Positions 10,349 to 21,173 of a DNA stretch of 64,000 nt are shown in pieces. This DNA comes from Odobenus rosmarus divergens (taxonomy: Eukaryota; Chordata; Mammalia; Carnivora; Odobenidae). Within the stretch, counting starts at the first letter, position 1, and each line of letters opens with the position of its first letter. Where the stretch lies: assembly GCF_000321225.1 (NCBI RefSeq), contig NW_004450459.1, forward strand, positions 3,252,100-3,316,099, given 5' to 3'. The notes under the pieces were generated by a model. It saw only the letters and a program-made list of their open reading frames with translations. It had not been told where the DNA came from and ran no database searches. Both the position numbers and the translations under genes were made by a program.

Positions 10349-10547
10349 TTTTTTAAAAAATTTTATTTATTTATTTAACAGCGAGAGAGAGAAGTGAGAG
10401 CAGGAACACAAGCAGGGGGAGTGGGAGAGGGAGAAGCAGGCTTCCCGCGGAGCAGGGAGCCCGATAGTGCAGCTCAATCCCAGGACCCTGGGATCATGAC
10501 CTGAGCTGAAGGCAGACATCTAACGACTGAGCCACCCAGGCGCCCCT
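10349..10547 (-). mobile_element. CAN-SINE inserted in an L2 relic
   Basis: The complement of GGGGCGCCTGGGTGGCTCAG ends at 10547. T-rich complement of the tail at about 10350-10378. The target duplication is CCAAATATTTATT, exact over 13 bp, at 10336-10348 and 10550-10562. The body has AGATGTCTGCC for AGCGTCTGCC and a one-base change in the CCCGATAGTGCAG part. Confidence 0.96.
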
Positions 10548-10549
10548 CA

Positions 10550-10980
10550 CCAAATATTTATTAAGTGCCACCATCATTTCAGGAGTTTGTGATATATCAG
10601 ACCCCAAAAATCTCTGCTTTCATGTAGATTAAATTCTGGGAGATTGAAGACAATAAAAAAGAAGTAAATTTGTATAACTGTTAGAAGATGAGAAATATTT
10701 TGGTTAGAAAATAGAAGATGAGGGTGTCTGGAGTCCCAGAGCAGGGGTAAGGACATTACAGTTATAAAGAGCATAAACAAACAGAGTAGGTCTCCTTGAG
10801 AAGGCAACATTGGAACAAAGACTTAAAGGAAATGGAGCAGTTAGCCATGTGGTTTTCAAGGGTGAGAGAGTTCCAGACACAGGACCGAGCCAAGCAAAGG
10901 CCTCTAGGCAGGAACAGAACAGGAGGCCAGTGTGGCTGAAGTGCAGGGAGCATTAGGGAGAGGCAGGAGGTAAAGTCAAA
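10550..10980 (-). mobile_element. L2 LINE relic, 3' end region
   Basis: The plus strand shows the complement of an L2 tail and its upstream part: AAATATTTATTAAGTGCCAC, then GGTCTCCTTGAGAAGGC, GAGAGTTCCAGACACAGGAC, CAAAGGCCTCTAGGCAG, CCAGTGTGGCTGAAGTGCAG. It continues beyond the young L1 at 11339-11395 (TAGACCTTGGCAGGCC). The frames at 10574-10953 arise from this relic. Confidence 0.7.
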
Positions 10981-10992
10981 AGTCAGTGTGGG

Positions 10993-11326
10993 TTGTGTAA
11001 GACTGTTGAATCACAGACCTGTACCTCTGAAACAAATAATACATTATATGTTAAAAAAAGAAGAAGAAGAAGAAGATAGCAGGAAGGGAAAAATGAAGGG
11101 GGGAAATCGGAGGGGGAGACGGACCATGAGAGACTATGGACTCAGATACAAACTGAGGGTTCTAGAGGGGCGGGGGTGGGGGGATGCGTTAGCCTGGTGA
11201 TGGGTATTAAGGAGGGCACGTACTGAAGGGAGCACTGGGTGTTATACACAAACAAGGAATCATGGAACACTACATCAAAAACTAATGAGGTAATGTATGG
11301 TGATTAACATAACATAATAAAAAAAA
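10993..11326 (+). mobile_element. Carnivore L1, 5'-truncated 3' UTR copy
   Basis: Begins GTTGTGTAAGACTGTTGAA and continues with ACCTGTACCTCTGAAACAAA, a (GAA)n patch at 11060-11076, CCATGAGAGACTATGGACTC, GCCTGGTGATGGGTATTAAG, GGAGCACTGGGTGTTATAC and an A-rich end near 11320. This is the 3' UTR of the carnivore-type LINE-1, cut at the 5' end as usual. The target duplication AGTCAGTGTGGG (10981-10992) and AGTCAATGTGGG (11327-11338) has one mismatch. It is too short to carry any ORF. The 70-codon frame at 10988-11200 is UTR sequence. Confidence 0.95.
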
Positions 11327-11395
11327 AGTCAATGTGGGGCGGGGTCAGGGTAGACCTTGGCAGGCCATTGTAAGGCCTTCAAGTTCTTAGGTTAT

Positions 11396-12965
11396 ATAAT
11401 TATCTTTTATTCTTGTTGCCTATTTTTTCCCACTTACCAATCATATTAGAAGCATTTTCTATATCATTTCATCCTCTTGACTGGCGAATATATGGCATGA
11501 TAGAGAGAAAATAATTCCCCAAGTGTTATTAGCCTGACCAGTGGAGCATAACCAACCCTCTATACAAAAAGATAGATTGATGGATGGAGAGATAGAGATA
11601 TATGGATGTATATCTATCTATACAAACCAGATAGATTCTATTTTTGGACTCACTCTTCTTTCTCTCCATTTATCCTTTCCCATTTCCATTACCACATATA
11701 GGTGCCTAGAGGGGAAAAATGACTGTTCTCATATTCATATACCTTAAAGTATGAGGGACTTGATGTTTCATTTTTTTTTTGCTAATATTGTTTTTTATTA
11801 TGGATGTGGGAGAGGCAATGTTTAACACAAGAGAAAAGTGCAAAGAAAGAATTTCAGACGTTGGAATCTTCTGCCATCATGTGTAAGGAAGACTATCTAA
11901 CATATGAGTCCTTAGTAAGCCAGTGTGCTTCCCTCCTATGAATGTGTGTGGCTAGAACCAGAATTCCATCCAAAGGTGACTATTGAAAGCCATACAATTT
12001 TGAGTCATATACTCTTTCCATTATAGCTTTAAGAAATTCTGTCCTCTTCCCAGGAGATAGTATTAGAATTGATCCGTCTCACACCAGTGTTTCATATCTC
12101 TGTGCTAGCTATTCTGAGGGCTTTACTCATTTTTTCAAAACTATTGTCAGTATCCTTTGTATACACAATAAATAGAAACCAGAGCCTACTCATTACTATG
12201 AAATGCTTTCATGATCTCATATTATTATTTCTTTTTAGATGCAGCCAGCTAAAATGTGTTTTTGAAATGTGGCAATTAAACAACAGATCCCAAATTTCCC
12301 TTTTCACTTTCAAGTGACTGTTTAATTAGATGATTTACTATTTAAATGCTACCCAACCTATGTGACTGTTCATTATATTTATTTCCAGTGTAAATATAAA
12401 CTTAAAAACAAAATTAAAAAAAGCTTAGGCAAAGTATTAGTTACCTAAAATTGAATGCGCTCATTTCATTTTGTGTTATTTTGGCAATTTCACATTAGAT
12501 GTGTTCCTATGCAGAAGCACATTGGTCAATCGAATTAATCTCCTCACATTTTCATCCTTTATTCTTCATAGGAATCATCATTCCCAAGAAGTACAAAGGA
12601 AATATTTCAGATTTTGTTATACCTGATAGCCATGCTATATTAGACAGTCATCTCCCTTTTAGTGCTGTCACGGCTGTCAAACTTGAGAGACTATCGGTTT
12701 GTAAAAACATAGTTTCAGTTCCTAAATAGGTCTCTACTTTATTCCATTGATAGAAGTGCATGAATTTCAGTACACTTACACTATTTGTAGGAGGCAGAAT
12801 TATTTTGTTAAACAGAAGAGGTAACCTCCTTTTTCCTCATTTTTGCTTCTAAAACATTTCTCCTGCAGCAATGCCTTCTTCTTTGAAGTGCACTTTATCA
12901 GCCTTTCTTCTTTCTTTTCTTTCACCTACCAACTCCTGGCAACTGTCCTCCCCGCCTGGATCCCA
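11396..12965. other. Unique DNA with a GATA-like patch
   Basis: An imperfect GATA/GATG/TATC simple repeat lies at 11569-11635. The rest, including 12240-12420, is unique-looking and AT-rich. I see no repeat family and no credible exon. Confidence 0.5.
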
Positions 12966-12999
12966 TAGTTACTAGTTAACTTGAATACGTGACTCACTG

Positions 13000-13520
13000 T
13001 AATGGTCTTCATTCTGGTCATTTATTATCCACAACAGTGACCCATCCCACACCTGGCATCTGTTCCTTGGTGTGCCCTCCTCAAAGGATTTTTTCCTCTT
13101 TAACTGCACTACTTTGAAAAAGCTCTGTTTCAAGCATTCCCCTCTCTGGCCTTCAGTCTTTTCAGTTCTGTTGCTCTGTGCTTGAGTTCTGGCAACTCTG
13201 CCCCCATCGGGTCCTCCAACCCATTCACCCGACTGTTCTTCACGTTCAGTCGCCTCCATGTTCTCTCACCTTTCCTTACCCAGCTTGGATTCCGGGTCTG
13301 TTAAAATAAGCACACCTTTTCCCTCAATACCTTTCTTTGCCTCTCTATAAATACAAGAATCCTCTTACTCTTTACCTACATCCATAAATCTTAATGGCCA
13401 TTCGTACACTGCCAGGTAATTATACTTCTTTAAAAAAAACTGCCTGCCCTAGTCTCTGAAATGAATACCTCAGACCGGTTCTTTTTTTTCCTCTCTCCCT
13501 CTTTGAGTTTCTGATACCTG
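13000..13520 (+). mobile_element. Probable L2-like relic, pyrimidine-rich
   Basis: Reads CTTGAGTTCTGGCAACTCTG, GGGTCCTCCAACCCATTCAC and CGCCTCCATGTTCTCTCACC on the plus strand, in the style of L2 ORF2 remnants elsewhere in the window. Alignment is weak and the call tentative. Confidence 0.3.
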
Positions 13521-13732
13521 TCCCCATTTTCATCTTGGCCAATCGCCATCTCATATTTAGAAAGAAAATTGATGCTATCAGATGAGAACTGCTTCCTCTC
13601 CCTGTAACCAAATTCATATTACATCTATACCCAAATTTCCATTGAAATAGAAGAAATGTCTTTCTTCCATTCTAATGTTAACCCTCCATTTGTGTTCTGG
13701 ATTAACCTCCCTTCAGTTTTCTGAGGTAGTAC

Positions 13733-13890
13733 CATGCGGTCCTAAAGAGTTAAGATACGTTACTTAACCTGTGTGCTTTAGGTTTCTCATCTATAACCTG
13801 GGGACAGTAACAGAAGGAGTAATTAGTATGTACAAAGTAACTAGATTAGAGTGGGGCATAGCAAGTACTTTACCAATGTTAACCATTTTT
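13733..13890 (+). mobile_element. MIR SINE relic
   Basis: Plus-strand MIR core: TTACTTAACCTGTGTGC, TTTCTCATCTATAACCTGGG, GACAGTAACAGAAGGAG, then a 3' part with GGGGCATAGCAAGTACTTTA equivalent to the GGCACATAGTAAGTGCT end. Confidence 0.65.
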
Positions 13891-13899
13891 ATTTTTTCT

Positions 13900-14260
13900 C
13901 AAAGTTTTATTCCGCAATTTTCCCCATTATCTCCTGCATCATTTCCTCACTCTCACGTAGATCATCCCCATCATTTATACATAAGTAACTTAAAAACTTC
14001 CTCTAGATACCAAGAAGCTCTGCTTCCAACTATGCCCTATACTCCCTATATGTATTCACCGTCTCCACTCCCTGTCTCTACTTCCTCATTTTCAATTCTC
14101 TCTTCAGTTGTCTTTAATCAAGCTTTTGAACCCAACACTGAAATAAATCTGATAAAGGCCATCATAACAGTGGTTGACATAGTTGACTTCTCCTTTTATC
14201 TTCAAACCCTCCATTTTATGGGATTTTCTTCTACTATACTCAGTAATACTTCTAATTTAC
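13900..14260 (+). mobile_element. L2 LINE relic, ORF2 part
   Basis: Contains TTGACATAGTTGACTTCTCC and CTTCAAACCCTCCATTTTATG, which look like decayed L2 ORF2 sequence. The 203-codon open frame at 13771-14382, the longest in the window, spans MIR, this L2 relic and flanking DNA. Its translation has no domain and is biased to S, F, L and P, so I do not call it a gene. Confidence 0.45.
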
Positions 14261-14432
14261 CACTCCTAATTTATTTCTATTATCTATTTCCTGTTGGGAA
14301 ACATTCAGCACATCTTGCAAGCAGCGGCACTGGCTGTCTTTGTTTCATACTATTTTTTCATGCATTTTTGTGTAGCAAATAGATGGTGTCTCTCCTCAAT
14401 ACAAAGGGTAGGTTTGTTTACTGCCCAGTACA

Positions 14433-14476
14433 ATTAAAAAAAAAAAAAAATATATATATATATGTGTGTGTGTGTT
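14433..14476 (+). repeat. Compound A(n)(TA)n(TG)n microsatellite
   Basis: A run of about 14 A, then TATATATATATATA, then GTGTGTGTGTGT. Likely length-variable. Confidence 0.9.
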
Positions 14477-14489
14477 TCTCTGGGGTGGA

Positions 14490-14760
14490 AGTGAAAGAGG
14501 CTTACTGTCTATTGGAAAGATTTGAGTTTCCTAAGTTCACAGCTCCTCAGTTATGGCACAAAACTACTGCATACAAAGCATCCACCTGGACCCCTTTGCA
14601 TCACCTACCATGAAACTTGGGAGCGAGGGGAGCTGATGCAGACATACCAATGCTCATGCTACCTGCTCTGTTTTGAGTAAAAAGCCCTTTGCTTCTGTCC
14701 CTGGAGACTCATGTCTTCTGCAAGGATTCCTGAAACTTCACCAAGCTAACTTGTTAGCTT
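14490..14760 (+). other. LTR-like block, unassigned
   Basis: Contains GGGAGCGAGGGGAGCTGATG, then GAGTAAAAAGCCCTTTGC followed by TTCTGTCCCTGGAGACTCA and TGTCTTCTGCAAGGATTCC. An A-rich polyadenylation-like signal upstream of a C/T-rich region is the usual U3-R-U5 style of a gamma-type retroviral LTR. I cannot place termini or a family. Confidence 0.3.
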
Positions 14761-15041
14761 TCAAAAACAGCAAAATCTCAGACCTTTCACAGTTCTTGCC
14801 ACTTAGTAGCCAAGTCTTCTATATGTTAGAATGTTTTAAGCTTAGCCCTTGTCATTTTCTTCTCTCTATTAACATGTTCTTCCTTGTCAATCATATGCAA
14901 TATTCTGCCTTTAAATTGTTTCTACCCTACTAACTCTCAAATGTCTGATTCCAGCCCTACCACCAAGCTCCAGATATTTAGATTCAATTTACTCTAAACG
15001 TTGACCTACCTATCTAATAACTATCTTAAATTTAATATGGT

Positions 15042-15264
15042 AGGGGTGCCCGGGTGGCTCAGTCAGTTAAGTGTCCAACTCATGGTTTCAGCTCAGGTCA
15101 TGATCTCAGGGTTGTGGGATGGAGCCCCACGTCGGGCTCCGCACTTGGTATGGAGTCTGCTGAGATTCTCTCCGTCTCTCTCCCCCTCTGTCCCTCTCCC
15201 CACTTGTAATCTCTGTCTCTCTCTCAAATAAATAAATAAATAAAAGCTTTAAAAATAAATAAAT
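15042..15264 (+). mobile_element. CAN-SINE, older subtype
   Basis: Starts AGGGGTGCCCGGGTGGCTCAG. The 'GTCCAACTCATGGTTTCAGC' and 'GAGTCTGCTGAGATTCTCTC' diagnostics mark the older subtype. The tail is a long (AAAT)n. Target duplication AAATTTAATATGGT (15028-15041) and AAATTCAATATGGT (15265-15278), one mismatch. Confidence 0.95.
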
Positions 15265-15349
15265 AAATTCAATATGGTGAAAATAAAGTAATAATATTTA
15301 GCACTTTGTGCTATTCTCCTAAATATATTCATCCCCAAATATTTCTCCG

Positions 15350-15700
15350 CTCAGTAAATATCACTAATATCTACCCAGTTGTTTGGTTCAAAAACCTTGG
15401 TCCTATCATATTTAGCTCCAATTATAAAATAAATACCATCAGTGTTCATCATTCCACTACCATCACCTTGGTTTGAGTCTCTTAAAGCTTACATCTATAG
15501 TATAGCAGTAGACTCCTAATGACTTTCTTGCCCCTTTACAATTATCTACATGTCAACAAAAGTGTTATTTTAAGTGTTTTTTAAGTCGTAAGTCAAATGG
15601 TGCCACTTCCTGCTTAAAACTCTTAATTATTTTATTCGCAGTAGGATAAAATCCAAATTTCTTACCTTGAATCATACATAATTTCAAAACCCAGAGGCAA
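15350..15700 (+). mobile_element. L2 LINE relic
   Basis: Shows TCATCATTCCACTACCATCACCTT-like, AGTCAAATGGTGCCACTTCC, GCTTAAAACTCTTAATTAT and AGGATAAAATCCAAATTTC, in the order found near the 3' end of L2 ORF2 (the 'CTGCTTAAAACCCTCCAATGG ... AAGTCCAAACTCC' zone). Confidence 0.7.
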
Positions 15701-15821
15701 ATGTATTTAATAATTGTTTCCTTCTAATCTTTTTTGATGCTTTCGTGAATGAAATATTTATAGGTATAATTTTACCTCTCACTTTTTTAATTTAACAGCA
15801 TTAATGTAAGAATTCCCTCAT

Positions 15822-16023
15822 GGGGCATCTGAATGGCTCAGTGAGTTGAGCGTCAGGCTCTTGATTTCGGCTCAGGTCATGATCTGAAGGTCCTGGGTTC
15901 TAGTCCAGCTTCAGGCTCACACTCTGTGGGGAGTCTGATTAGGATTCTTCCACTTCCTCCCCCTCGGCCCTTCCCCCTGCTTGTGCGTGCTCTCTCTCAA
16001 ATAAATAAATAAATCTTAAAAAA
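15822..16023 (+). mobile_element. CAN-SINE, older subtype
   Basis: Starts GGGGCATCTGAATGGCTCAG. Has 'AGGCTCTTGATTTCGGCTCAG' and 'GAGTCTGATTAGGATTCTTCC', older subtype, noticeably diverged. Exact 11-bp target duplication AATTCCCTCAT at 15811-15821 and 16024-16034. Confidence 0.95.
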
Positions 16024-16244
16024 AATTCCCTCATGTCATTAAGTGCCTTATGATTCATAGTTTTAACAGCAGCACAATATTCCATCATATATGTGAAACG
16101 TAATTTATGTAACTACCATCCTAGTGTTGGACATCTGATTTTCCTGAAGTCAGAGAACAGGATCTCAGTTTGAATTACTGATAGAATCTTGTGGCACTTG
16201 CAATACTTGCAAGAAAATACATTTTCTAGCAAGAGTTAAGAAAG

Positions 16245-16464
16245 GAGGGTGCCTGGGTGGCTCAGTTGGTTAAGCGACTGCCTTCGGCTCAGGTCATGAT
16301 CCTGGAGTCCCAGGATTGAGTCCCGCATCGGGTTCCCTGCTCGGCGAGGAGCCTGCTTCTCCCTCTAACCCTCCCCCCTCTCATGTACTCTCTCTCTCAT
16401 TCTCACTCTCTCAAAATAAATAAATAAATCTTTAAAAAAATAGTGTTATATTTAAAAAAAAAAA
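16245..16464 (+). mobile_element. CAN-SINE, AGTCCC/CTCTAACCC subtype
   Basis: Starts GAGGGTGCCTGGGTGGC. It has 'AAGCGACTGCC', 'GATCCTGGAGTCCCAGGATTG' and 'CCCTCTAACCCTCC', shared with the copy at 47426. The 3' end has a second A run after AATAGTGTTATATTT. Exact 14-bp target duplication AAGAGTTAAGAAAG at 16231-16244 and 16465-16478. Confidence 0.96.
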
Positions 16465-16478
16465 AAGAGTTAAGAAAG

Positions 16479-17033
16479 CAAGGTATAGGTTTGGAATGGG
16501 CCATACCTAGATAATTAGTTTGCAACTGGGGACTCTATAAATAAGTTGTTTGTTTACTTTATACACAGTAAGTATATGTATAGAGTTAAGTAGTTTTTAT
16601 GGCATTTAAAATAACTGTTCTGAAAACAAGTTTTGGAAGAATTTAAAAAGAAATAAAGTAATAAGGGGGAGCTGGGTGGATACATTTCTGAGGTGTAACC
16701 AGTGTAAGACCTAAATGTCTTTCACCAGGATTAGTGTCTAAGACAGCAGGGCCTGCTCTTACACTCAAACTGAATCATGTCAAAATTGGGCTGGTTTGGA
16801 GGAAAAGGATCTATCAAAAATCTATCCTGCCCATGGACTTCAAAATAAAGAGGTATGGTTCAATAATATTGACAAAGAATAAATTGTTACATTAGGATCA
16901 TATTTATCCAGAATTTACCAGTGATAGTTTTAACAAGCAGTGATACTATATTATATTAGGAACAAAGATTAGTGCCTTTTGACAACATGGATTTCTTCCT
17001 TGATTTCTGATTTAAAAAAAAACATCTGTCCAG
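16479..17033. other. Unique DNA, nothing recognised
   Basis: AT-rich sequence between two carnivore-specific insertions; no family or exon seen. Confidence 0.5.
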
Positions 17034-17105
17034 GAAATGGTGATGGGTATTAAAGAGGGCACATATTGAATGGAGCACTGGGTGTTATATGCAAACAATG
17101 AAGCA
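17034..17105 (+). mobile_element. Carnivore L1 3' UTR fragment
   Basis: GGAAATGGTGATGGGTATTA, AAGAGGGCACATATTGAATG, GAGCACTGGGTGTTATATGC and AAACAATGAAGCATA are the central part of the same 3' UTR seen at 10993 and 50467. The A-rich end and flanking duplication are missing, so it is a fragment rather than a simple retrocopy. Confidence 0.85.
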
Positions 17106-17500
17106 TATATGTATAAAAACATGAAATTCTGTTTATCTATTCAGGAAGTTCAGAGATGCTTTAAAACAAATTGTTTCCTTCTAGCTTAAAAATCACAATC
17201 AAGGAAATGAGAATTAATACAAAGTATTCAGAAGCATTCTCATAGACAGAATCAAGCAGTAAAGCCTATGAGTAAAGGAAGAATAAAAAGAGAAGAAAAA
17301 GATCTATAAAATGATCACAAGATCCCAAAAGGCATGGGAATTTATTGTGGTGGCAAATGGCTCTATATATCTCATGTGAGAACTCCATGGTTGTTTAGTT
17401 GGACTTAAACGGTATTATGATAGATGTTCACAGCACACTCCCTGAGTTACCAGGAATGGCTAAATCATCCTTGGAGTTTCTATCTAAAAAGGCACTTCAG

Positions 17501-17700
17501 GGGTGCCTGGGTGGCTCAGTCGTTAAGCGTCTGCCTCCAACTCAGGTTATGATCCCAGGGTCATGGGATAGAGCCCCACATTGGGCTCACTTCTCAGTGG
17601 GGAGCGGGCTTCTCCCCCTCCCACTCCCCCTGCTTGTGTTCCCTCTCTCGCTGTCTCTCTCTCTGTCAAATAAATAAATAAAAATCTTAAAAAAAAAAAT
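17501..17700 (+). mobile_element. CAN-SINE, younger subtype
   Basis: Starts GGGTGCCTGGGTGGCTCAG, with the full CCCTGCTTGTGTTCCCTC and CGCTGTCTCTCTCTCTGTC tail region. Target duplication AAAAAGGCACTTC is exact over 13 bp, at 17486-17498 and 17701-17713. Frames at 17399-17677 and 17547-17795 are this SINE read on the two strands. Confidence 0.96.
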
Positions 17701-18004
17701 AAAAAGGCACTTCGGAAAGGGTTCCAGCAAAAATGAATTCGTGTTAGAAATTTTAAGTCATATGCTTGACAGTTCCTCTGAAGAGGCCGTTTCATTTCCC
17801 AATGATGCCAGATAAGTAAGTTGCTACTATGACAATACCAGTCTTCCAGTATGTTAGTTCTTTCCTCACATGCTTAAAGACTTTTCCTATGTTATTATAT
17901 CCTTTCAGTTGAGGGGCATTCAGGGGATCACCTTCTTACAGTTAAGAAACCTTTACAGTTTTGCCAATATTGATTTTGGTAACAAGAAAACTCATCATTT
18001 AAAG

Positions 18005-18575
18005 AAGTCCTGTAGTTGGCAACTTCTTCAAAAAGTTAAGAACAGGAATTTCAGTCCCAGTTATATGCCCCAGGGAATGAAAAACATATATCCATATAAA
18101 AACATGTACATGAATGTTCATAGCAGTCAAAACATGTTCATAATGGCCAAAAAGTAGAAACAACTCAAACAGTAAACAAAACTTGCTATGTCCACACAAT
18201 GGAATATTATTCAACCATAAAAAGATTGAGATATTGATTCATGCTTCAACATGGATAAATTCAAAAACATTATACTAAGCAAAAGAAGCCATACACAAAA
18301 GGACAAATATTATAGGATTCTATTTATATGAAATATCCACAATAAGCAAATCCATAGAGACAGAAAAGGAAGTTAGTGGTTTCTAGAGACTGATAGGAGG
18401 AGGGAATGGGGAGTGACTCCTAATGGGTGTGGAGTTTCTTTTGGGAGTGGTGAAAATGTTCTGAACTTGGAGGTGATAGATGCACAACTTTGTGAATAGA
18501 CTAAAAACCACTGAACCTTACATTTTAAAAGGGTGAGTGTTATATGTGTGAATTATATCAATAAAAAAGTCATTT
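18005..18575 (+). mobile_element. Old L1 3' end (L1MA/MB-like)
   Basis: Runs from the last part of ORF2 (GGCAACTTCTTCAAAAAGTT, TGTTCATAGCAGTCAAAAC, CACAATGGAATATTATTCAACC, CAACATGGATAAATTC) through the 3' UTR (GGAATGGGGAGTGACTCCTAA, GGTGAAAATGTTCTGAAC, AAAAACCACTGAACCTTA) to an AATAAA at about 18560. It is 5'-truncated and carries stops. Confidence 0.9.
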
Positions 18576-18579
18576 TAAA

Positions 18580-19960
18580 TAAATTTAGATATTTCATGCA
18601 TCAGCTCTTGATGTGAACCACACCCATGGTTTATTTTTCCTGGTGTATGACACTTTTATAACTGAATCCAGAGGCTTCCAAATAAAGGGGTAGCTCTAAT
18701 AAGGCGAAGTTATAAAAAAAGAAAAGGGACAGTGATTTTAAGGACTAGTCATATCAAGAAAATAACAATTAGTAAATTGTTAGATAAAATATCTGAGAAT
18801 AGTAAGGACCCGATTGAATCAGTGCCTCCTGTTCTCTCTCCCTCTCCCTCTCCTCACTCACTCCTCACTCCCCCTTCTCCTTCTCCCCCCTCCCAATTAC
18901 ATACAAGACTCCTGAGGGATATTTCTGTGGCAAAGTAAACATCTCTGCCAAGAAGCTGCAAGAGGGAGCTAAGCGCTTTCTTTGGTACTCTATTTCTTCC
19001 TGATTTATGCAGTTCAAATTAAGTATTTGATCTTTTAGCTACAAAGCAAATGCAACCCGGCCTGGGGATGCTGAAAATTGTTAATTAGGAAAATGACAGA
19101 GGGAAGGAGAAGAAATTTAGCAAGTACACTTAAGCTTTATATGCAGAAAAGTAATAAACTTCTACATAAACATCTGTGGTTTATGAGAGCACTGTATACT
19201 TTATTATTAAGCAAAAATCATGAGGCAGCAGAGAATACACTAATGATGGCATATATTTGCCAGAACTAGATAAATTGCCTGAGAATAGAAAGGTTACATT
19301 TGTTAATAAAAACATCATAAGATTATTTTATTATTTTCCCTCGGGGAAGGATTTTTCAATATTTTACGGAGTGTAAAGGATTCCCTCTCCTCATTCACTG
19401 TTTCAAAGACCTTGTGTGTTTTTATCTAATGGAAAAATAACACTCATTCAACAGTATGAACTATTGTATAAACTCTGAGGCTTTTTCCTCCTGGGCCCTA
19501 GCATCTGAACCATGTGTAATTTGTAGCCCTGTCATCAAACTACTGAAAATTCCTCTCTTAATTCTCAGTTGACGTGAGTAGACCTAGAGAGTTCTGGGTA
19601 ATTGTCACATTGGAATATTGCTTCTTTTGTGGAGTATTTTGTTATAATGATATGCTTGGTTACAGTGCCCAACCTGTTCAAGTTTGTCTGGGAGACATTT
19701 CCTTTTAGAAGAAAAATCATCTTTGTGAATCACTGCATCCATAAAATTTTGATAGTTGCTTATAAGATGGTCAACATGATTCAGCAAATTATGTGACAGT
19801 GTTTTGTGCTCAGATGTCTGTAAGGAATTATAAAAATGGTTGAAATGCTTGAGACATGGAAATCACAATATAGAACTGATTTTAAACAGAAAGATAAGAA
19901 TTTATTCGGAACATCACTAAAAAGTTCCATATTCAGAAATTAAGACATGTGGTCAGTATT
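18580..19960. other. Unique DNA with a pyrimidine tract
   Basis: A C/T-only rich tract, (TCTCCC)n-like, lies at 18828-18897. The rest has no family I recognise. Frames at 18732-18938 and 19602-19796 show no conserved feature. Confidence 0.5.
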
Positions 19961-19975
19961 CTTTAAGGAAAGAAG

Positions 19976-20171
19976 AGGGAGTGCTCAGTCGGTTAAGCAG
20001 CTGCCTTCGACTCAGGTCATGGTCCTCAAGTCCCGGGATCGAGCCCCACATCAGGCTCCCTGCTCAGTGGGGAATCTGCTTCTCCCTCTGCCTCTGTTCC
20101 TCCCCCTGCTCCTGCATGTGCTCTCTCTCACTCACTCTCTCTCTCAAATAAATAAAATCTCATAAAAAGAA
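19976..20171 (+). mobile_element. CAN-SINE with deletion in the A-box lead
   Basis: Starts AGGGAGTGCTCAGTCGG, lacking most of the CCTGGGTGGC lead that other copies have, so the first promoter box is damaged. The body has GTCCTCAAGTCCCGGGATCG. Target duplication AAGGAAAGAAG is exact over 11 bp at 19965-19975 and 20172-20182. Confidence 0.93.
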
Positions 20172-20182
20172 AAGGAAAGAAG

Positions 20183-21156
20183 AAAGAGTTTGTTAATTTA
20201 AAAAAATGTCACTGCATAGCTGTTTTGTCAGCTCTATTTCTGGCTCTAGAGGAAGGAATATAGAGAAAGGTGTACATTCATAGATAAAAAATGTTTCTAA
20301 GTATAAAATGGAGGATTAATGGGATAAAGAGGGTCTCTGGACGGGGTCAGTAAAATATCAGTATTTCATAATATTAGTTCACATTAGTCATGGTTCAATA
20401 GAAGGTAAAATTGAGTTTACCAAATGATTAGGCTTGGCTCTAGAAAAGGACAAGGATTTGGTATGTTGGAAATAGATATGGGAGAATTTAATGTTAGTGA
20501 CCAGTTTATAGGAAGCATATGGAGGCAACAAAAATATCTATCACTGAAACATGAATATATAGATTCCGATAGTACTTTCTCCAATTTCTGAAACTATTTC
20601 CACCCTGATTTTTTTAGTCATTTCTTTTCAGTCTCCCTCTCTTTCTGCATGACTCATCTCCGTGATCAGTATAACTGCCAAAGACTACTTTGAACAGCCT
20701 AGCCTTACTCTTCATTATAAGAATGTGACCACAAATCCTTCTGATGTTGACAGAGAAGATCAGATACCACCAGGTCTCACTGCATCGAATTGATGTAATA
20801 ACCTATGAAAAATGATGACAGTATAATATTTGTGTCAAATATTTTGTGAACTACAGTCACAGATCTTTGAGCACCTATGAAATAAGAGGTATATTAATTC
20901 AAGACATCAGTGATATTATTATTTATATAATCATTATTAAAAATTAGATGACTTCTCAACACTTTCTGCAGTTTTATCTTTTTAGGTATTATTGGTTCTA
21001 TTATCTTTGAATGACAGTTTTAATATCACATAAGATATGTGATCCATTGAAAATAAGGAAGAGTAAGCAAGATATATTCAAGGAAAATATCCCTAAAAGA
21101 AAATGCTATATTATATTATTGGAAGTTTAAAAAATTATTTCTTAACATTTTCTTCC
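20183..21156. other. Unique AT-rich DNA, nothing recognised
   Basis: No repeat family, RNA gene or exon signature seen. Confidence 0.5.
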
Positions 21157-21173
21157 AAAGATATTCAAATCTA

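Noticed and set aside
13771..14382. 203-codon open frame, longest in the window
   Set aside because: It spans a MIR core and an L2-like relic, has biased S/F/L/P composition and no domain. Such length is possible in pyrimidine-rich noncoding DNA.
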